From positions 33,996,501-34,060,500 of the forward strand of contig JAZHRO010000002.1 of the NCBI GenBank assembly GCA_037157565.1: a stretch of 64,000 nucleotides of DNA. Direction: 5' to 3'. Below are positions 10,438 to 22,960 of this stretch, piece by piece. The notes below the pieces were generated by a model. The model did not search any database. It was not told where the DNA came from and saw only the letters and a list, made by a program, of their open reading frames with translations. A program made the position numbers and the translations under genes. This stretch comes from Thalassia testudinum (lineage: Eukaryota > Streptophyta > Magnoliopsida > Alismatales > Hydrocharitaceae). Within the stretch, counting starts at the first letter, position 1; each line of letters begins with the position of its first letter.

Positions 10438-12180
10438 TGCATCTAAGTGGGCCTTGGTGGCCGTGCATAGTGTGAACGAGCCTAAGTAACACGAAGACAA
10501 GCAATCATAGAAGCAATAATCACGTAATATTATTTATGCATAGAAATAATGTCAATTAACATCTATACTAGAAAGCAAATAAATATAGGAAATCTCTCAC
10601 GCAGAGAAGGTGCCACTAGGGCCATCGGCTATGTGTGAGGGTGTAGGCTAAACCATGGGTATACAAACCCATCTACATTCCTACCAACAAGAGATGGTCA
10701 GCCACAAGAGGCTATGGGCGAGCCATCATGGCTGTCCAAAAAGAAGAGAAAGAGGGTGCATCCTCTCTATGGAGAAGCAAGGACATGCCCAAGTGAAGAG
10801 AGGAGAAGAAGGTGGTGCACCATAGTGTTCTCCTTCGTCTTGTTGCCCACATGAAGATGCCTTGGAGGAGCTTCTTCTTTAGCCGTCCATGGAGGGGGCC
10901 TTGGAGTAGGAGGACGACCCTAGGGTTTTGGAGGGTGGAAGGGTGTCGCAAGTTGGAGGAGAATGGATGGAGACAGGGATCAATTTTGTGGCTCTCTTCT
11001 CTCCTTGGTTTTTATGGGAAGGCCTCTCCATTTCAAATGGGTCACCAGTTTTGGTGGCTCCCAAAATAGCAAGTGCCACCAATGTAGGATATAGGTTGGT
11101 GACCAACTAATGAGGGCTAGAATGGGCAAGTGGGATTTAGGAAAGTGTATGTATGTGTAGGTGTAATTTTTTTGGAGTAGGGTAGTGGGTTTGGTGAATC
11201 TAGGTTGGGTTAACCTACATTAGGTTGGTGTAGACCTAATTAGGCTTAGGAAAGTTTAATCGGATAGGAGTGAACCTAACTAGGTCTAGGTCAAGTATAA
11301 TTGGATGTGTGCATGTGATTAAGCTAGGGTAACTCTAATAGGTATGAGTCAATTAGATCCTGGGTGGATCTAATTGGGCTCAGGTGCACCCAATCAACTG
11401 TAGATGCACCCAATTAGGTATGGGATGCTTCAATTGGGTTAGGGATAGGATAAGTAGGGCTATGGATAGTTGACTAGGCTTAGGAGGTCTCTAATTAGGT
11501 TTCCTAGGGTGTCCGGTGGGGTTCCTAGGTCAAAATAGGAAAGATCAGGCTTCTAGCACTAAAATTAGGAACCAAGACAGCAGTATTAGACGTCCAGGAT
11601 AGTGGTCAAACGTCTTATACTACAAAATTGGATGTCTGGACAATAAATTGGACATCCAATTTTGTGTCAGTATGAGTTTTGGCTTCCTGAATTGTTATTC
11701 TACAGAAATCAGACGTCCAGCCAGATGTCTAGACGTCCTAAATGGTGCTGGAGAGTGGGTTTTAGGTTTTCTAAGGTGAGATTTGGTTCCTAAGTATTTG
11801 GGAGAGGGATAGGGTGGATAAGAACATGGATAGTGCTATCCATGTTTGGGTTTTAAGGCTAAGGTTCCCTAATGGAGTTCATTTTGGGTTTGGGAAGGCT
11901 ATCATAAGGTTTCTAAGGGTAGGGATAAGGCTATCCTCCTCACTCCTCTTATCTGGATCAGTCTTCTTCCTTTATTGCTTTATTCCACTATCTTCTTCAT
12001 CCTGGATCACTTTATTACCTACAAATAGTAGTAAAAATCATTAAATAGCATGATATCTCATCTTATTCTAAATAGATTGATGCAATGCATGATATGCAAG
12101 ATATGAGTGCAATATCCACAAATTAAGCTAGGTTCAAACATTATTTAGGTTGATTAGGACCCATGATTGTTGTGCAATCA

Positions 12181-12953
12181 GAGACCCTCTTCACATTGAT
12201 AAATACATTTGGTGAGATTTCGGGGCTTAGGTTGAATGGTGTGAAATCATCTCTGATTTACTTTGGTATGTCAGGTCAAGAGAGTGAAGCAATTTCAGCC
12301 ATCCTACATACTCCCACTACCACATTGCTGGTAAGGTATTTGGGTCAGCCCCTAAGAGATAATAAACTGACGAAGAGTGATTGGGTTATTCTATTTGAAA
12401 AAGTGACTGCCAAATTGGAGTGTTGGAGTAGTAGATTTTTATCTAAGGGAGGAAGACTTATTCTTCTCAACTCGGTCATCACCTCGATACCAGTTTTCTT
12501 CTTTGTGTTAAGATCTCCGAAGGCAGTCTAGAAAAGATTGGATGTGATGAGGAAGCACTTCTTTTGGAAGGGTGCGAAGGCTGAAAGTAGATTCTTCCAT
12601 CCGATGAAGTGGCAGCAGCTGTGTAGTCCTTGTTCACAAGGAGGGAAGGGGATCCATTCTCTAAAGGAATTCAATGATGCCTTGCTATTGAAATGGGCAG
12701 TGAAGCTGACAATGGATGATGGGAAGGTTTGGTCGCAGTTAGTCAAGGAGGCTCATGGCTTCTCGCAGGTGCAACTGTGGACATCTCTTCCTCAACACCC
12801 CTCATCATTCTAGAAGTCTGTGTGGAGAGCAATACAAGACAATTAGGCTAACTTTGTTCCTATTTTGGGAGATGGGAGACATTTCTCTTTCTGGATAGAT
12901 AGGTGGTCGAGCTTGGGCAATCTAAGCAAGACATATCCAAGGGCTTTTGTAGC
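12181..12953 (+). pseudogene. LINE (L1-type) reverse transcriptase C-terminal fragment
   Basis: The plus-strand frame has L1-type ORF2 landmarks: EISGLRLNGVKSSLIYFG (like the SGLKIN-x-x-KS motif downstream of the RT active site), RYLGQPL, GGRLILLNSVITSIP, FFWKG, and a later GDGRHFSFWIDRW typical of the segment before the zinc-knuckle-like domain. In-frame stops lie near 12529, 12811 and 12844. The YADD active site and endonuclease are missing because they would lie left of TE-A, outside the window. The fragment ends at the GTAGC duplication of TE-C and resumes at 18101. Confidence 0.8.
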
Positions 12954-15900
12954 AGCTAATACGATCGACTTTCTGCAGTTCGTATAAAAAATCGTCGTCA
13001 TTGTTGTAGTATATGTCACAAATACAAACCGTTATTGCATCAATTTTATTTAATTACATAATTTTTACTTATTTATTCCAGGTCGTTCACTGGGAGGCAG
13101 TTATTGATATGCATCCCTCTCTAAGTCCAACATTATTCTTTAATTCCAAAAAGGTCAATTTTATGTACAATTATAAATGAATGAATTGATGAATAATCAA
13201 TGAATAAAATAATAGCTTAATTATGTACAAGAGAATTAACGAAAATGCTTGCAAACACTTAATTACAAACAAGCATCAAACACTATAATTATATACTATT
13301 TACTATCTATTTATAACTTATAATGCTAATACTTACATATATATATACGATAATAAGTAATAATATATACTGTACTAACTTAACTTAATATACTAACATA
13401 TACAGTAACATATATAATATGTACAGTGATAGATAAAAATGGCGCTAAACCCTAGCAAAACTATGTACAGAATCTAAGTTAAAAACTAGGGTCTATAGTG
13501 ACACTTATTCTATCTACAGTGACGGATTATTATGTCAGTAAAGCTATACTGTTATTTATATACATATATAGCTCAAACATTACATATACTACGTATACTT
13601 AATATACATATTATTTACAGTATACACTTATATATATACACTACACTATATACACTATATGATATGCACATACATATACTTCCTCTCTTTCACTTTTCTT
13701 CTTCACACTTAAACCATTTCTCCTCTTCTTCTATGTCTCCAACACTTATCCCTTTACGACTTTCATTCTCTGTTTGTTCTCAACACTTATCCATATTTTT
13801 TGTTTGCTCTCTTCTCATTTTTTCTTCCCTTAACCCCTCATTAAGCTCTACTTAGCTCAAAAATTAGGTTTTAAGGTTGGTAGGCGGCCTTTTCGAGGGA
13901 TACGCAACACCCTTAATGAGTGGGACCAGACCTCTACTAGGGCCACCCTAATTTGTTATTAATCCTCTTTAATCGTGTTTTATGCTCACAATCGGGCCCA
14001 TTCAGGCCCACACACAGTGTCGGGCCCCTGACCCACACCGCAAACATCTCACAAATCACAACACCATGCCATAGCCATAACATGCTCAGAATATGCTCAA
14101 GAGAAGGGGTAAGGGGCTTGGTTGTGCGCCGAGTGCATGACGATTGAATAATTGGTGGAATAAAATCAACTTATAGTGCTTTAGGTGCTCTTCGCCACAC
14201 GATGTGGCACTTTGTTGGCCACCCTTCAACGCTGAAATCCAGCGCGGCTATTCTAATGTAAGGTTTTTGGCCCTCAATTTGAGGGCCATAAATTATTAAA
14301 ATTAAAAATTAAATTATATGATAATAAAGTACTTACATAGTACTACATAATTGTACAATTAATTTAGAAATTTAATTGTATTTACTGTATAAATAAATTA
14401 GGCAAAGTTCCCAATTTATACATATTGTATTTTGGGTTTATTTTTTAATTACATATAAATTAGTTAATGTATGGTCTAATTGACCTTATACAGTATTAAT
14501 ATACATATTAGGGTATTTAATAAAGATTTTTATTCAATTTTACAACATTTATTTCGATTTTATTTACATTTAAATAGCTTATTTTGGGTTATTTTATATA
14601 TAAATTAGATATAACTAATATAATACATTATAAATATAGTTAAATTATCTTAATTTACTTCAAATATATCAGTACAAATATACAGTATAAGTTAGTTTAG
14701 TTTTAACTTAAATTGCTAATTTATTTTAATTTAATTTAATAAATTAATTATTTATTCTATGTATATAATTAAATTATGGTACAGGATTTATTATGTACAT
14801 TATAAATACATAAATACATATGTACAATATCAATAATAAATATATTTATTTATAGGGTTTATTAATTTATATAGCTTATTGTACATATAGATTAGCATAA
14901 TAAATAAATAGTTATATAAATAAGCTATGTACAGTTTGAGTTAACTTAGATACTTAAATTACATTAGATAGCATATTCATAAGTTATTTATACTCTATAT
15001 ATGTCTATTTTACAATATTTACTCATATAACTTACAATATACTTTACATCTACAAGTATTTACATAGTATACAATGGGTTTTTAGGTATTTTTAGGGTTT
15101 TTTCACTTTTCATTGGTTTTATATATTTTGTGGAGATAAGGGATGAGAAGGAAAGAAATAGATGAGAAAAATGGATATGTTTTTGGTGTTTTGATAGTTG
15201 AATTCTTTTATTAAATTTCATGGTATATTGAACTGTCGGCTGGTATGTTCTACCAAGTCGGGGATTCAGAATACTATGAAACTTGGTATATACTTAAAAA
15301 TATACTTGATCTTCACCAATACAGGTTTATTTTATTTTTTTATTTTTTTTATCAAGTTTTTATTAATTTACAAATGAAGCACATTCTAGGCCTTTAAAGA
15401 GTATTCTAAGTGAACCTAAAGCCTAAAATGGAACTCTAAGTGACTGGATAGGCAATGAACTGCATCAAATATGCTCAACAAAATATATGTAAAGAGTAAA
15501 AATAGTTAAGCATGAAATTCAACTAACATTTCAATTATTTCTAATTTTGGATAGTTAGGTAAAAATCTTTAGCTGACAAAAAAAAAAAGAATAACTGAAT
15601 TGACAACCAATCAAATACACTTAAAAACCTATAATAGTACAAGAATGCTTGTACACATGCTACACAATCTTATATACATGTCAGCTATTACAGAATTTGA
15701 ATCATAACTCACTATCCTAATCAATTCTACCAATCAGCTGGCTGTAATAGGAAGTAATCAGCTACAGCAGTAGCCACCATCTACAGCAACTGCAGCAGCA
15801 ATTGCAGAACCATTCAAGATGATCTAGGCAAAGCCCAGACATCTTAACTCATCACAATAACCTTGCTACAGTATTCAAAATTCAGAGAAATCCAATCTGC

Positions 15901-18100
15901 AGTAAGTCAGGAACTCACAGATCATCTTTTATCTATTAATTCAGTCAATTATATCTCAAATCAGACTTGAGAAAGCCTGACTAGAGATACAAAATAACTT
16001 GATCAAGAAATAAGAGATGGATCTGAATTGGAATGTAGCTGCATCATGCAGCAATTTGATATGTCTAGCTGGGATTCAAAAACACGTAAATCTTTAAAAC
16101 CAAATCTTGACAAGGACTGAAAATATCATAAAAACCATTCTCAGATGTTCAACTTTCAATCAAAATCCCTTGTCAATGTTATCCCGTCAAATCAAATCAG
16201 ACAAATAGCTGATCTAACACTTTCTAATGCTATAGACAGCATGTAGAAAGTGTTGGATTCAGCCCAATAAATTCAGCTTGAATCCCATTATGCTAAAAAC
16301 ATTAAGGGATACTGAAAATCCCTTAAGTGAAAATTAGAATCTCGGAAAACACATCCATGGATAAAATCCCTAATAGAGTCTCCAATCAACATGGTTGATC
16401 TTCCTTGGCTCTACAAAGCATTCAAAACATTAAAAACCCTCAAAAAGAGCAGATCTGATCATGGCTCATTTGAGATGAATTCTAACATCAGAATCATCTC
16501 AGATTCACAGCCATTCAGTGAATTACACAAAAAAGCCTCAGTTTGCTCGATCAAAACCATTCAAAACTCAATTGATTAAAAATCTTGCAATCTTGTGTTA
16601 AATCCAAATTTAAAGTAAATCAAGCAAATCGATTCCATTTTCAACTTAGATCAGGGGTCTTTGTGAACAAATGAAGTGAGTGAGAGACCCCTAAAATGGA
16701 TTTGAGCGCAAATCCTCATCTCAAAGCTTGAAAGCAAAGAGATGGGGATTTCACTCCAAATGGATGGGTGGATTGTGGACCAAATTGTGAGGAAATCAGA
16801 AGCGAAAATGGACACATGTAGAGGGAGAAAAACATGATCAGTGTGTGGGTGAATTCATCCCCTCTGATTTGAAAGGATCAGAGGAGGTGAAGTTGGGAAA
16901 ATCTATGTTATAACTACTCCTAAGCTAAACTACAATCACGCATCACAGATCAGCTCTGATCTACAACTAAATTCTACTGCTAATCCATCTAACTACACTA
17001 CAGCTAATCTAATCAAAACAGTAAATCCTAATCTAATTAGACAAATGGGACCTTTGGATCCAGAACTGGCGGCTAAGGAAGAAGAATGGAGGGGGATCTC
17101 CAGCAAGTGAAAAGCTCTCTAATGAAGCTTCAGGGTTGCCCTCAGGCTTACGTCATCCCTAGTGGCGAGGAGGAAACTGAGGTGAAAAATCACACCACTG
17201 TCACTGATGTGGTGATTGAAAGGGTTAGGGGAGTTGGAGCAGATGAAGGGATCGGCCTCAAGGAAGTAGGGTGGAGGTCGATGGCGCACACGCATAGCTG
17301 AGGAGCTCCTTAAGTAGCAAATCAGTGTGCAAACACTGACCGCAATGGTGAGATTAATCGCAAAGGGCATGGGTGGCAAGGATTTGAAGAGAGAGGCGTG
17401 CGTAGATTTAAATCAAAAAGCGATCATTAGGTAGGATTTGGGTGAGGGGGTGATCTCACGCACAGAGTCACACAAAGCTTCTAATTAAGTTAGGCCACAG
17501 ATCAAATCAAGTGTAGAGGATCAACAGTTGAGATGTCGTAAGTTCATGCGCATGAATGGTACACGCGTGGGTGTAGGTGGCTGGGGTTCTTTTGGTGATT
17601 TTTTTGGGTACACTCCTCTGTGAAGTAGAAATATTGCAGGTAGGCCCATAAGTGGTTAAAAAGTATAATAGAACAGTCCTTTTAAGCTTGCAGAGAGGTC
17701 CCTGTGGTATACAAATAGGTCCTAGGAGCTTTTCTAATGAATGAAATGTAATGCACTAAGGACCTAAATGTAAATCTTTAATTGCAATGCCCTAATGATG
17801 TCCAAATGCATCCAAGTTTTTATATAAGCTTAATTGAACATTTAAGAAGTTAATTATACTTTTAATTTGAACTTTTAAACTCATTTGTGTGTTCAATTTG
17901 CACTTGGATCACCATTTAACCTTTTTCAAAAGAATATCTGATTTAATGACCTAATTATGCATTTTTAACACAAAATTGATGTTTTAGGTCTTTTTCTCTA
18001 ATTCCTACACTTAACCCTTTTTATGTGTTAATTTGATATTATTTAACCTAGTTTCTAGCTTAACTTAGGCAATTTAGCTATGATGAGTCGCAACTCATCA
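12954..18100 (-). mobile_element. TE-C: solo LTR related to TE-D
   Basis: Flanked by GTAGC at 12949-12953 and 18101-18105; removing it and one duplicate restores the LINE frame. On the minus strand it begins TGATGAGTTGCGACTCATCA, like the TE-D LTR start at 57708. It carries the U5 motif GGTCGTTCACTGGGAGGCA (13081-13099), a GC-rich inverted-repeat zone near 14190-14290 matching TE-D 60745-60840, and long AT-rich tracts (13300-13680, 14280-15070). It has no primer site or internal region. At ~5.15 kb it is a long solo LTR. Its plus-strand left end is AGCTAA rather than TG, so that terminal base has probably mutated. Confidence 0.75.
17309..17317 (-). promoter_or_regulatory. Putative TATA-like box of TE-C LTR
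   Basis: Minus-strand CTACTTAAG, at the place equivalent to CTATTTAAG in the TE-D LTR (58493). Weak on its own; supported by the aligned copy. Confidence 0.3.
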
Positions 18101-18754
18101 GTAGCCCCAGATAGTAGGGCTTCAGTCAATGATTGTTAGGATAGCATGAGCTGTAGATGGGACATTGCTGGTGCTGGTGTGCTTGAGGGAGGCATAACGA
18201 AGGCTGAGTAGGAGTGGCTGCTAGCAGACTTGGAAGCTTTCCAACCGACGAGTGATGTGGACTATTTTTAAGTGGAAGCATGGACTTTTCACTCCAACAA
18301 AGGAATACAAACGGCTAATGGGATCCATGAACGTAGACCTTCAAGGGAGGACAGGGATTGTGCCAAAATCTGGTTCTTGAAAATTCCCTTAAAAATTAAG
18401 ATATTCTTATGGCTATGACGACTTGATGGACTTATTACTAGTGAAACGAGGTGTAGAAGATTGGGAACTCCTGCTCAAAATTTCCCCTGTGCGACTTCCC
18501 TACAGATAGCAGGGTGCATCTATTCTCATCTTGCCTAGTGACTGATCAGATTTGGAGGGGCATTTGTGGGGAATCTATACACACATGGGATGACTTATGG
18601 AGAAATCTCTTGTTGAAAGGAAAAACTCATGTGAAGATGGCTGGTGTTATGTGGAGTGTATGGCGTGCTCATAATGAGCAATTGTTTAGAGGGGGCTCAA
18701 TAAATGTAGGGAACATCTTTAGGGAGTGTTGGGGGTTTGTAAAGTTGTGGAGTG
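18101..18754 (+). pseudogene. LINE ORF2 C-terminal region
   Basis: Continuation of the LINE at 12181-12953 across TE-C. Early sequence continues the frame (residues VAPDSRASVNDC). Later there are KIWFLKIPLKIKIFLWL-like residues and a frame from 18514 with LFSSCLV...IW and MAGVMWSVWRAHNEQLF, typical of the zf-RVT-like C-terminal domain of plant L1 elements. Several stops and at least one frameshift are present. It is cut at GAGTG (18750-18754) by TE-B. Confidence 0.75.
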
Positions 18755-20937
18755 CGTTGGGCATCGTATAGTGTGTTTTGATAAAAAAAAGCATCGTAGT
18801 ATAGTGTGCAATACAATCAGCAAAAATATTTATAAAGATAACGAGACTTGGAGTCCCGATCGTTCGTCTCTGGGAGGCATTTATGGAAATGCAGATTTGA
18901 AATCAATCTCTTTCACTCTACTTGCTTAAAATCTCATCCCGATTTATGGTGATTTATGTATTGATGTACGACATGCTAGTTGCCAAAAGATAGTATTTAA
19001 AACATGCAACTTCAATCACACCAAAAGATGATAACTAGGCACATGGTGATTTTCAACATATATATCTATATATATAAAAGATGATGATGATATCAGAGTT
19101 GTAGAGAACAGGTAAAGGAATGCTTGTACAGGGAAATAAAACTACTCGCTAATAGAAAATGACTGCATACATGAATCTATGGGGGGATTTTGCATGCATC
19201 ATTGGGGGAGAAGTAAGGAACTACACTATTAAGCAGTAAATAAAGCATGTAAATCTAAGAAGAACTATAATCTAATCTAGCAGAAATAAGGGCATTCAGA
19301 GGTGGGCTCCAATGGCCTTTGAATGGTTGAGAGGAGGAGGGGCGGCCAATGGTGCTTAGGCAGACCCTTGGAGAGAGGTTGGAGAGGTGATCCAGCATCT
19401 TGGCATAGAGATGGTGGTGGCCATGGTGAAGCTACTCATGGACATGGAGGTGGAGTGGATGTGGAATGAAACTAAGCTACATGGAACCAAGAGTGGATGA
19501 AGCCAAGAGTGGATGGGTCCAAAGTGCCACCCCTTAGGTCATTTTATAGACCTAAGGGAAGCTCTCTAGAGAATTATGTAATTCTCTAGAGAGGCCTATG
19601 GTGGGAGCGCATGAGAGAGTTCGAGAGAGAGGATGGATGGTGGTTTCTAGATCCACCAAATGTGGATCTAAAAATTGAATGGCTCTTGGTTGCTAATTTT
19701 AGCAACCAAGGCAACAACACATGGTAGAGAGTTCTAGAGAACTCTAGGCTAGGTATTTTCATGTTGATGGTGTGTATGGGTGTGTGTGGGTCGAAACTTA
19801 GGTGGCTAGGTTGATTAGGTTAGGTTCTAGTGGGTTTAGGTCAAGGTAGGTCTCAAATTAGGGTTGTAAACCATAATTCACTTAGGTAAAGTGCAATTAA
19901 ACTTAATACAAGTTTAATTGGGTGTGTGGAAGCCTAATTGAGAGTAAAATAACTTAATTAAGTCAGGTCTAGGTCAATTGGACTCTCCTGAGTCCAATTG
20001 GATAGTGTGTGTTGAGATTAGGGCTCAATTAGACTCAATGAGTCCAATTGAATAGGCTGATGGAATTGACTAAGATCCAAGTCAATTATGTTTAGTGAGG
20101 ACCTAATTAGGTACTTAGGGAGGTCTAGGGGTGATGTACTAGGGTTAGGGCACCTTAATTTATGTTCCTAGGGGGTTAAAATTGGGTTTAGGGAGCTAGA
20201 GATCCAAGATCAAGGCTTGAATCTCAAAACAGGGTCTGGAGGGCAGTTCTAGATGTCCAATAAAGTTATCAGATGCCTTATAATGAAAAATAAGAAGTCT
20301 AGACTTATTGTCTGGACATCCAATCAAAGTCAGGAGGGATTCTAGGTTCTATCTTGGATATTCTGCAGAAATTGGACATCTAACCAAGTATCTGGACGTC
20401 CAATAACATTGCAGAAGTGAGTTTAAGGTGTGCGGGAGTTGGCTAAGGGTTCTGGACATCCTATAACTCATCTAGACATCCAGATAGAGGCTAGAATTTG
20501 GATTTTAAGGTTTCCTAGGGTGCGGTAACCTAATCTAAGGGTGGCTAAGGCTTGGGGAGGCTTCTAAGCTGTCCTAGGGCTAGGATGGACTTAAGTTCTT
20601 CATAATTTATTACTTTATTCCTACTTAATAGAATAGCATACCTTAACTCCCTTACATTATTATCTATCGCATCTAATCTAGGTCTTCCGCTCTAGCTCTG
20701 CTGCAACACCAGTTATTCTTTATTCTTCAGATTCAGCTTTACATCTAGCTTCTGATCAGCTTATTACCTACAATTGACATAATGCACCTAATCAGTACAT
20801 TCTGGCATTATTTTATGCATCGCTAAAAGAAAGCAATAAAGGTGCTAGTAATGCTTATGCATGCATGAATTACCCCAACTTACGCTAAGTCCTAGCCTAA
20901 TTTTGGTCAATTAAGACCTATGATTGCTGCACAATCA
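18755..20937 (-). repeat. TE-B 3' LTR
   Basis: 2183 bp; aligns with 48085-52774 minus TE-G. Plus-strand start is CGTTGGGCATCG (TGTTGTGAATCG in the other copy) and it ends TGCACAATCA. It has the U5 motif CGTTCGTCTCTGGGAGGCAT (18861-18880), inverted repeats at 19975-20000 and 20026-20050, and a run of GACATC/GACGTCC boxes from 20245 to 20490. No gene. Confidence 0.85.
19542..19549 (-). promoter_or_regulatory. Putative TATA box of TE-B LTR
   Basis: Minus-strand TCTATAAA within the inverted repeat CCTTAGGTCTATAAAATGAC. The other LTR keeps a TATA sequence at about 48876-48884. Confidence 0.5.
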
Positions 20938-20980
20938 TACCCCCATGCCTAAATCTTGCTAGTCCCTAGCAAATGCGAGA
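20938..20980 (-). other. TE-B terminal polypurine tract with stem-loop
   Basis: Element sense: TTGCTAG-GGA-CTAGCAA, then GATTTAGGCATGGGGGTA, then the LTR start TGATTG. Same arrangement as TE-A and TE-E. Confidence 0.85.
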
Positions 20981-22702
20981 CTAAATTATTCACAGAAGGG
21001 TCCCTAAGGGATTGATTATTTTATCAAGTGTATGCCTAGAGATTTTTTCTCCTTTTTTTTTTCATCCTATGCTCTAGAAATCCAGACAATCGTGAAAGTG
21101 TAGCTATGTAGCTTTTGCAATAAATTCGAGTGAAAAACTAATTCACCTCTAAAGCCTGTACTTGACCCTTAGTAAAAATTATAGCTAGATAGGTGAACTT
21201 CTTTCCTCAGGGTATTAAAGATATTCTATGAATTCCACCCGGCTTTAAGCTTAGGTAGAAAATCTTAGAAGGAAAAGATTATATATTTGGTAGCTCACTC
21301 TCTACTGGTGCTACATAGAGATTAGTACTATAGATTCCAGATTCCCAAATTATTACGTAACTCAACTCAGAGAAAGACGAGAAAAACTATGCTCTCTTTT
21401 GATTCCTTTGTATTCATTCTCTCTTACTCTTTTTCTTTTTCTTTTCTTTTCTTTCTTTTTCTTAGAGCTCACAATCTCACCAAATTCACACATATGACCT
21501 GCATTTGGTGGTCTCACTTGGCATTAACACTTTAATTGAGTTTCCATAACCCTAACACTAAGTCAGAATTTCTCAGCCAGTAGTCAGGCTGTCAAAAACA
21601 CAGAAAAATAGGTTAAAGCCATATTTGGTGGATCTCAAATTTATTTGATGGTATTGCCTCAATGGAAATGAAATAAACACTAAATATTCACAAACTCTTT
21701 TTTTTCTTTCTTTTTATTCTTTTTCTAATTTTTTTTTCTTTCTCTTTTTTTTCTTTTTCTTCTTTTTTTTCTATGTAAATTTTTTCAACACATCACACGC
21801 TAGCATACATACAAGAACTTTATTGAGGAGGCATTATTAGGGATTGGTGGTACTTAAGAGACATTGGGTGGCTTATTTGGTGGAAGTGCCTACTCACGGC
21901 ATCGGGAGAGATGGATAGGACAGTGTATTTCTGACCTTGACATCAATACCCTCCTTCAGCTGAGGATTTCGTAAAGAATGGTCGTAACCATCCACCTTAG
22001 TCCTAGTTTTATGAAAACTCGCTCTTCGCGTATTTGCCTTATTTGCTGGCTCTCAAAATTTGCACAAAAATGTATACACAGGAATCGAGAGCGAACACTA
22101 TGCCTTATCTCTGAGTATCATCACCTAATTATCTAGGATTCCGGATTCTTTGCACTAATCTTAGAGCACCAGTACTCTCTATTCTCATCTCACATTATTT
22201 GGTGGATTTTTGGAAGAAAATCTGCCTAGCTCCCAAAACGCTATCCAAGGGTTTAGGAGAAGAAGCACTGCTTCTTCTCGACAAACTAAAGACATTTATC
22301 ATCTTTCACTGTGAATCCATTGCAAATTCTACGTGTGTGGGAAAAGTTGTACTGGATTCCAGATTACAGGAATCAACTAGAGGAAAAAAAAATCTTAATG
22401 CATTCTCTTGATAAAAATCTTATTTAGGAATGTAATATGTATATATGCTATAAACAAGTAACCTCGTATATTTGTACTTCATGAAATTTCCCTTATCGGG
22501 TTACATTTAGCATGACCCTAAATTTAGAACAAAAGGGTGAGCGGGTGAGTTAGAAGTGGCTGTTGCAGATGATTTTTAGTTCCAATGCGAGCATTGGAGG
22601 TGGAGTCGATTATTCTTTCATTTAGGGTCCTAAAGTACATTTGGCATGCAGCTCTGAGGTTTTCCTAAATGTTGGCATAAAAATTTTCAATTTTGTTGTA
22701 TC
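20981..22702 (-). other. TE-B 3' untranslated region between two polypurine modules
   Basis: Homologous to TE-A 1653-3403. Pyrimidine runs lie at 21415-21465 and 21695-21775. Repeated TTTGGTGG-type words occur near 21285, 21503, 21625, 21650, 21876, 22040 and 22197, at spacing matching TE-A. No supported gene. Confidence 0.7.
22582..22597 (-). other. Conserved RNA hairpin, TE-B copy
   Basis: Element sense: CCAATG-CTCG-CATTGG; perfect 6-bp stem (7 bp if the inner C-G pairs). Flanks CCACCT and CTAAAAATCA match TE-A. Confidence 0.65.
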
Positions 22703-22740
22703 TACCCCCCCATACCTAAGTTCCTGCATGTCTCATGCAT
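22703..22740 (-). other. TE-B internal polypurine module
   Basis: Element sense: CATGAGACATG, CAGGAACTTAG, then GTATGGGGGGGTAGA. The run of seven G is longer than in the terminal tract. The following 22741-22960 (plus coordinates) holds the post-ORF block GCCCAGCTGGAGGCATTAAA and no gene. Confidence 0.6.
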
Positions 22741-22960
22741 GAATGCAAAAGAAAATAAATACAGCAGGGAGTAAATGGGTAGAGATCACCTGGAATTGCT
22801 CCTGAAATTTTAACATTCAGCATCGACCAACTTGACAGTATGCAATATGAGAAAAGGAAATATGCTAAAAGAAAAAGATGCGATGTATAAAAATGGTAGG
22901 TATAGGTGATGGTAGAATGTGGGTAGATGCTGAGTTTAATGCCTCCAGCTGGGCGAAAAC

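Larger units (their letters stand above)
131..12180 (-). mobile_element. TE-A: Athila/Tat-like LTR retrotransposon, gag-protease only, decayed
   Basis: The element runs on the minus strand. The 3' LTR (131-1610) is partial and the 5' LTR is 8405-12180. Terminal bases in element sense are TGATTG...TTGTCA. A degraded tRNA-Asp primer site lies inside the 5' LTR and a polypurine tract inside the 3' LTR. The internal part has gag remnants, an Athila-type aspartic protease and a long acidic tail, but no recognisable reverse transcriptase, RNase H or integrase. The two LTR copies differ at several percent of positions by eye. It ends against LINE sequence at 12181 (possible TSD GAGAC). Its left boundary is outside the window. 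Confidence 0.8.
8405..12180 (-). repeat. TE-A 5' LTR, containing solo LTR TE-K
   Basis: Net length is about 2.05 kb after removing TE-K (8715-10437) and its duplicated TGCAT. It begins TGACAAGAGTGG and ends TTGTGCAATCA on the plus strand. Near the U5 side it has the motif TCGTTCGTCTCTGGGAGGCA (8541-8560), shared with TE-B. The 10697-12180 part matches the 3' LTR, including the inverted repeat at 11350-11376 and GACGTC boxes near 11590 and 11715-11740. No gene is seen. Confidence 0.8.
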
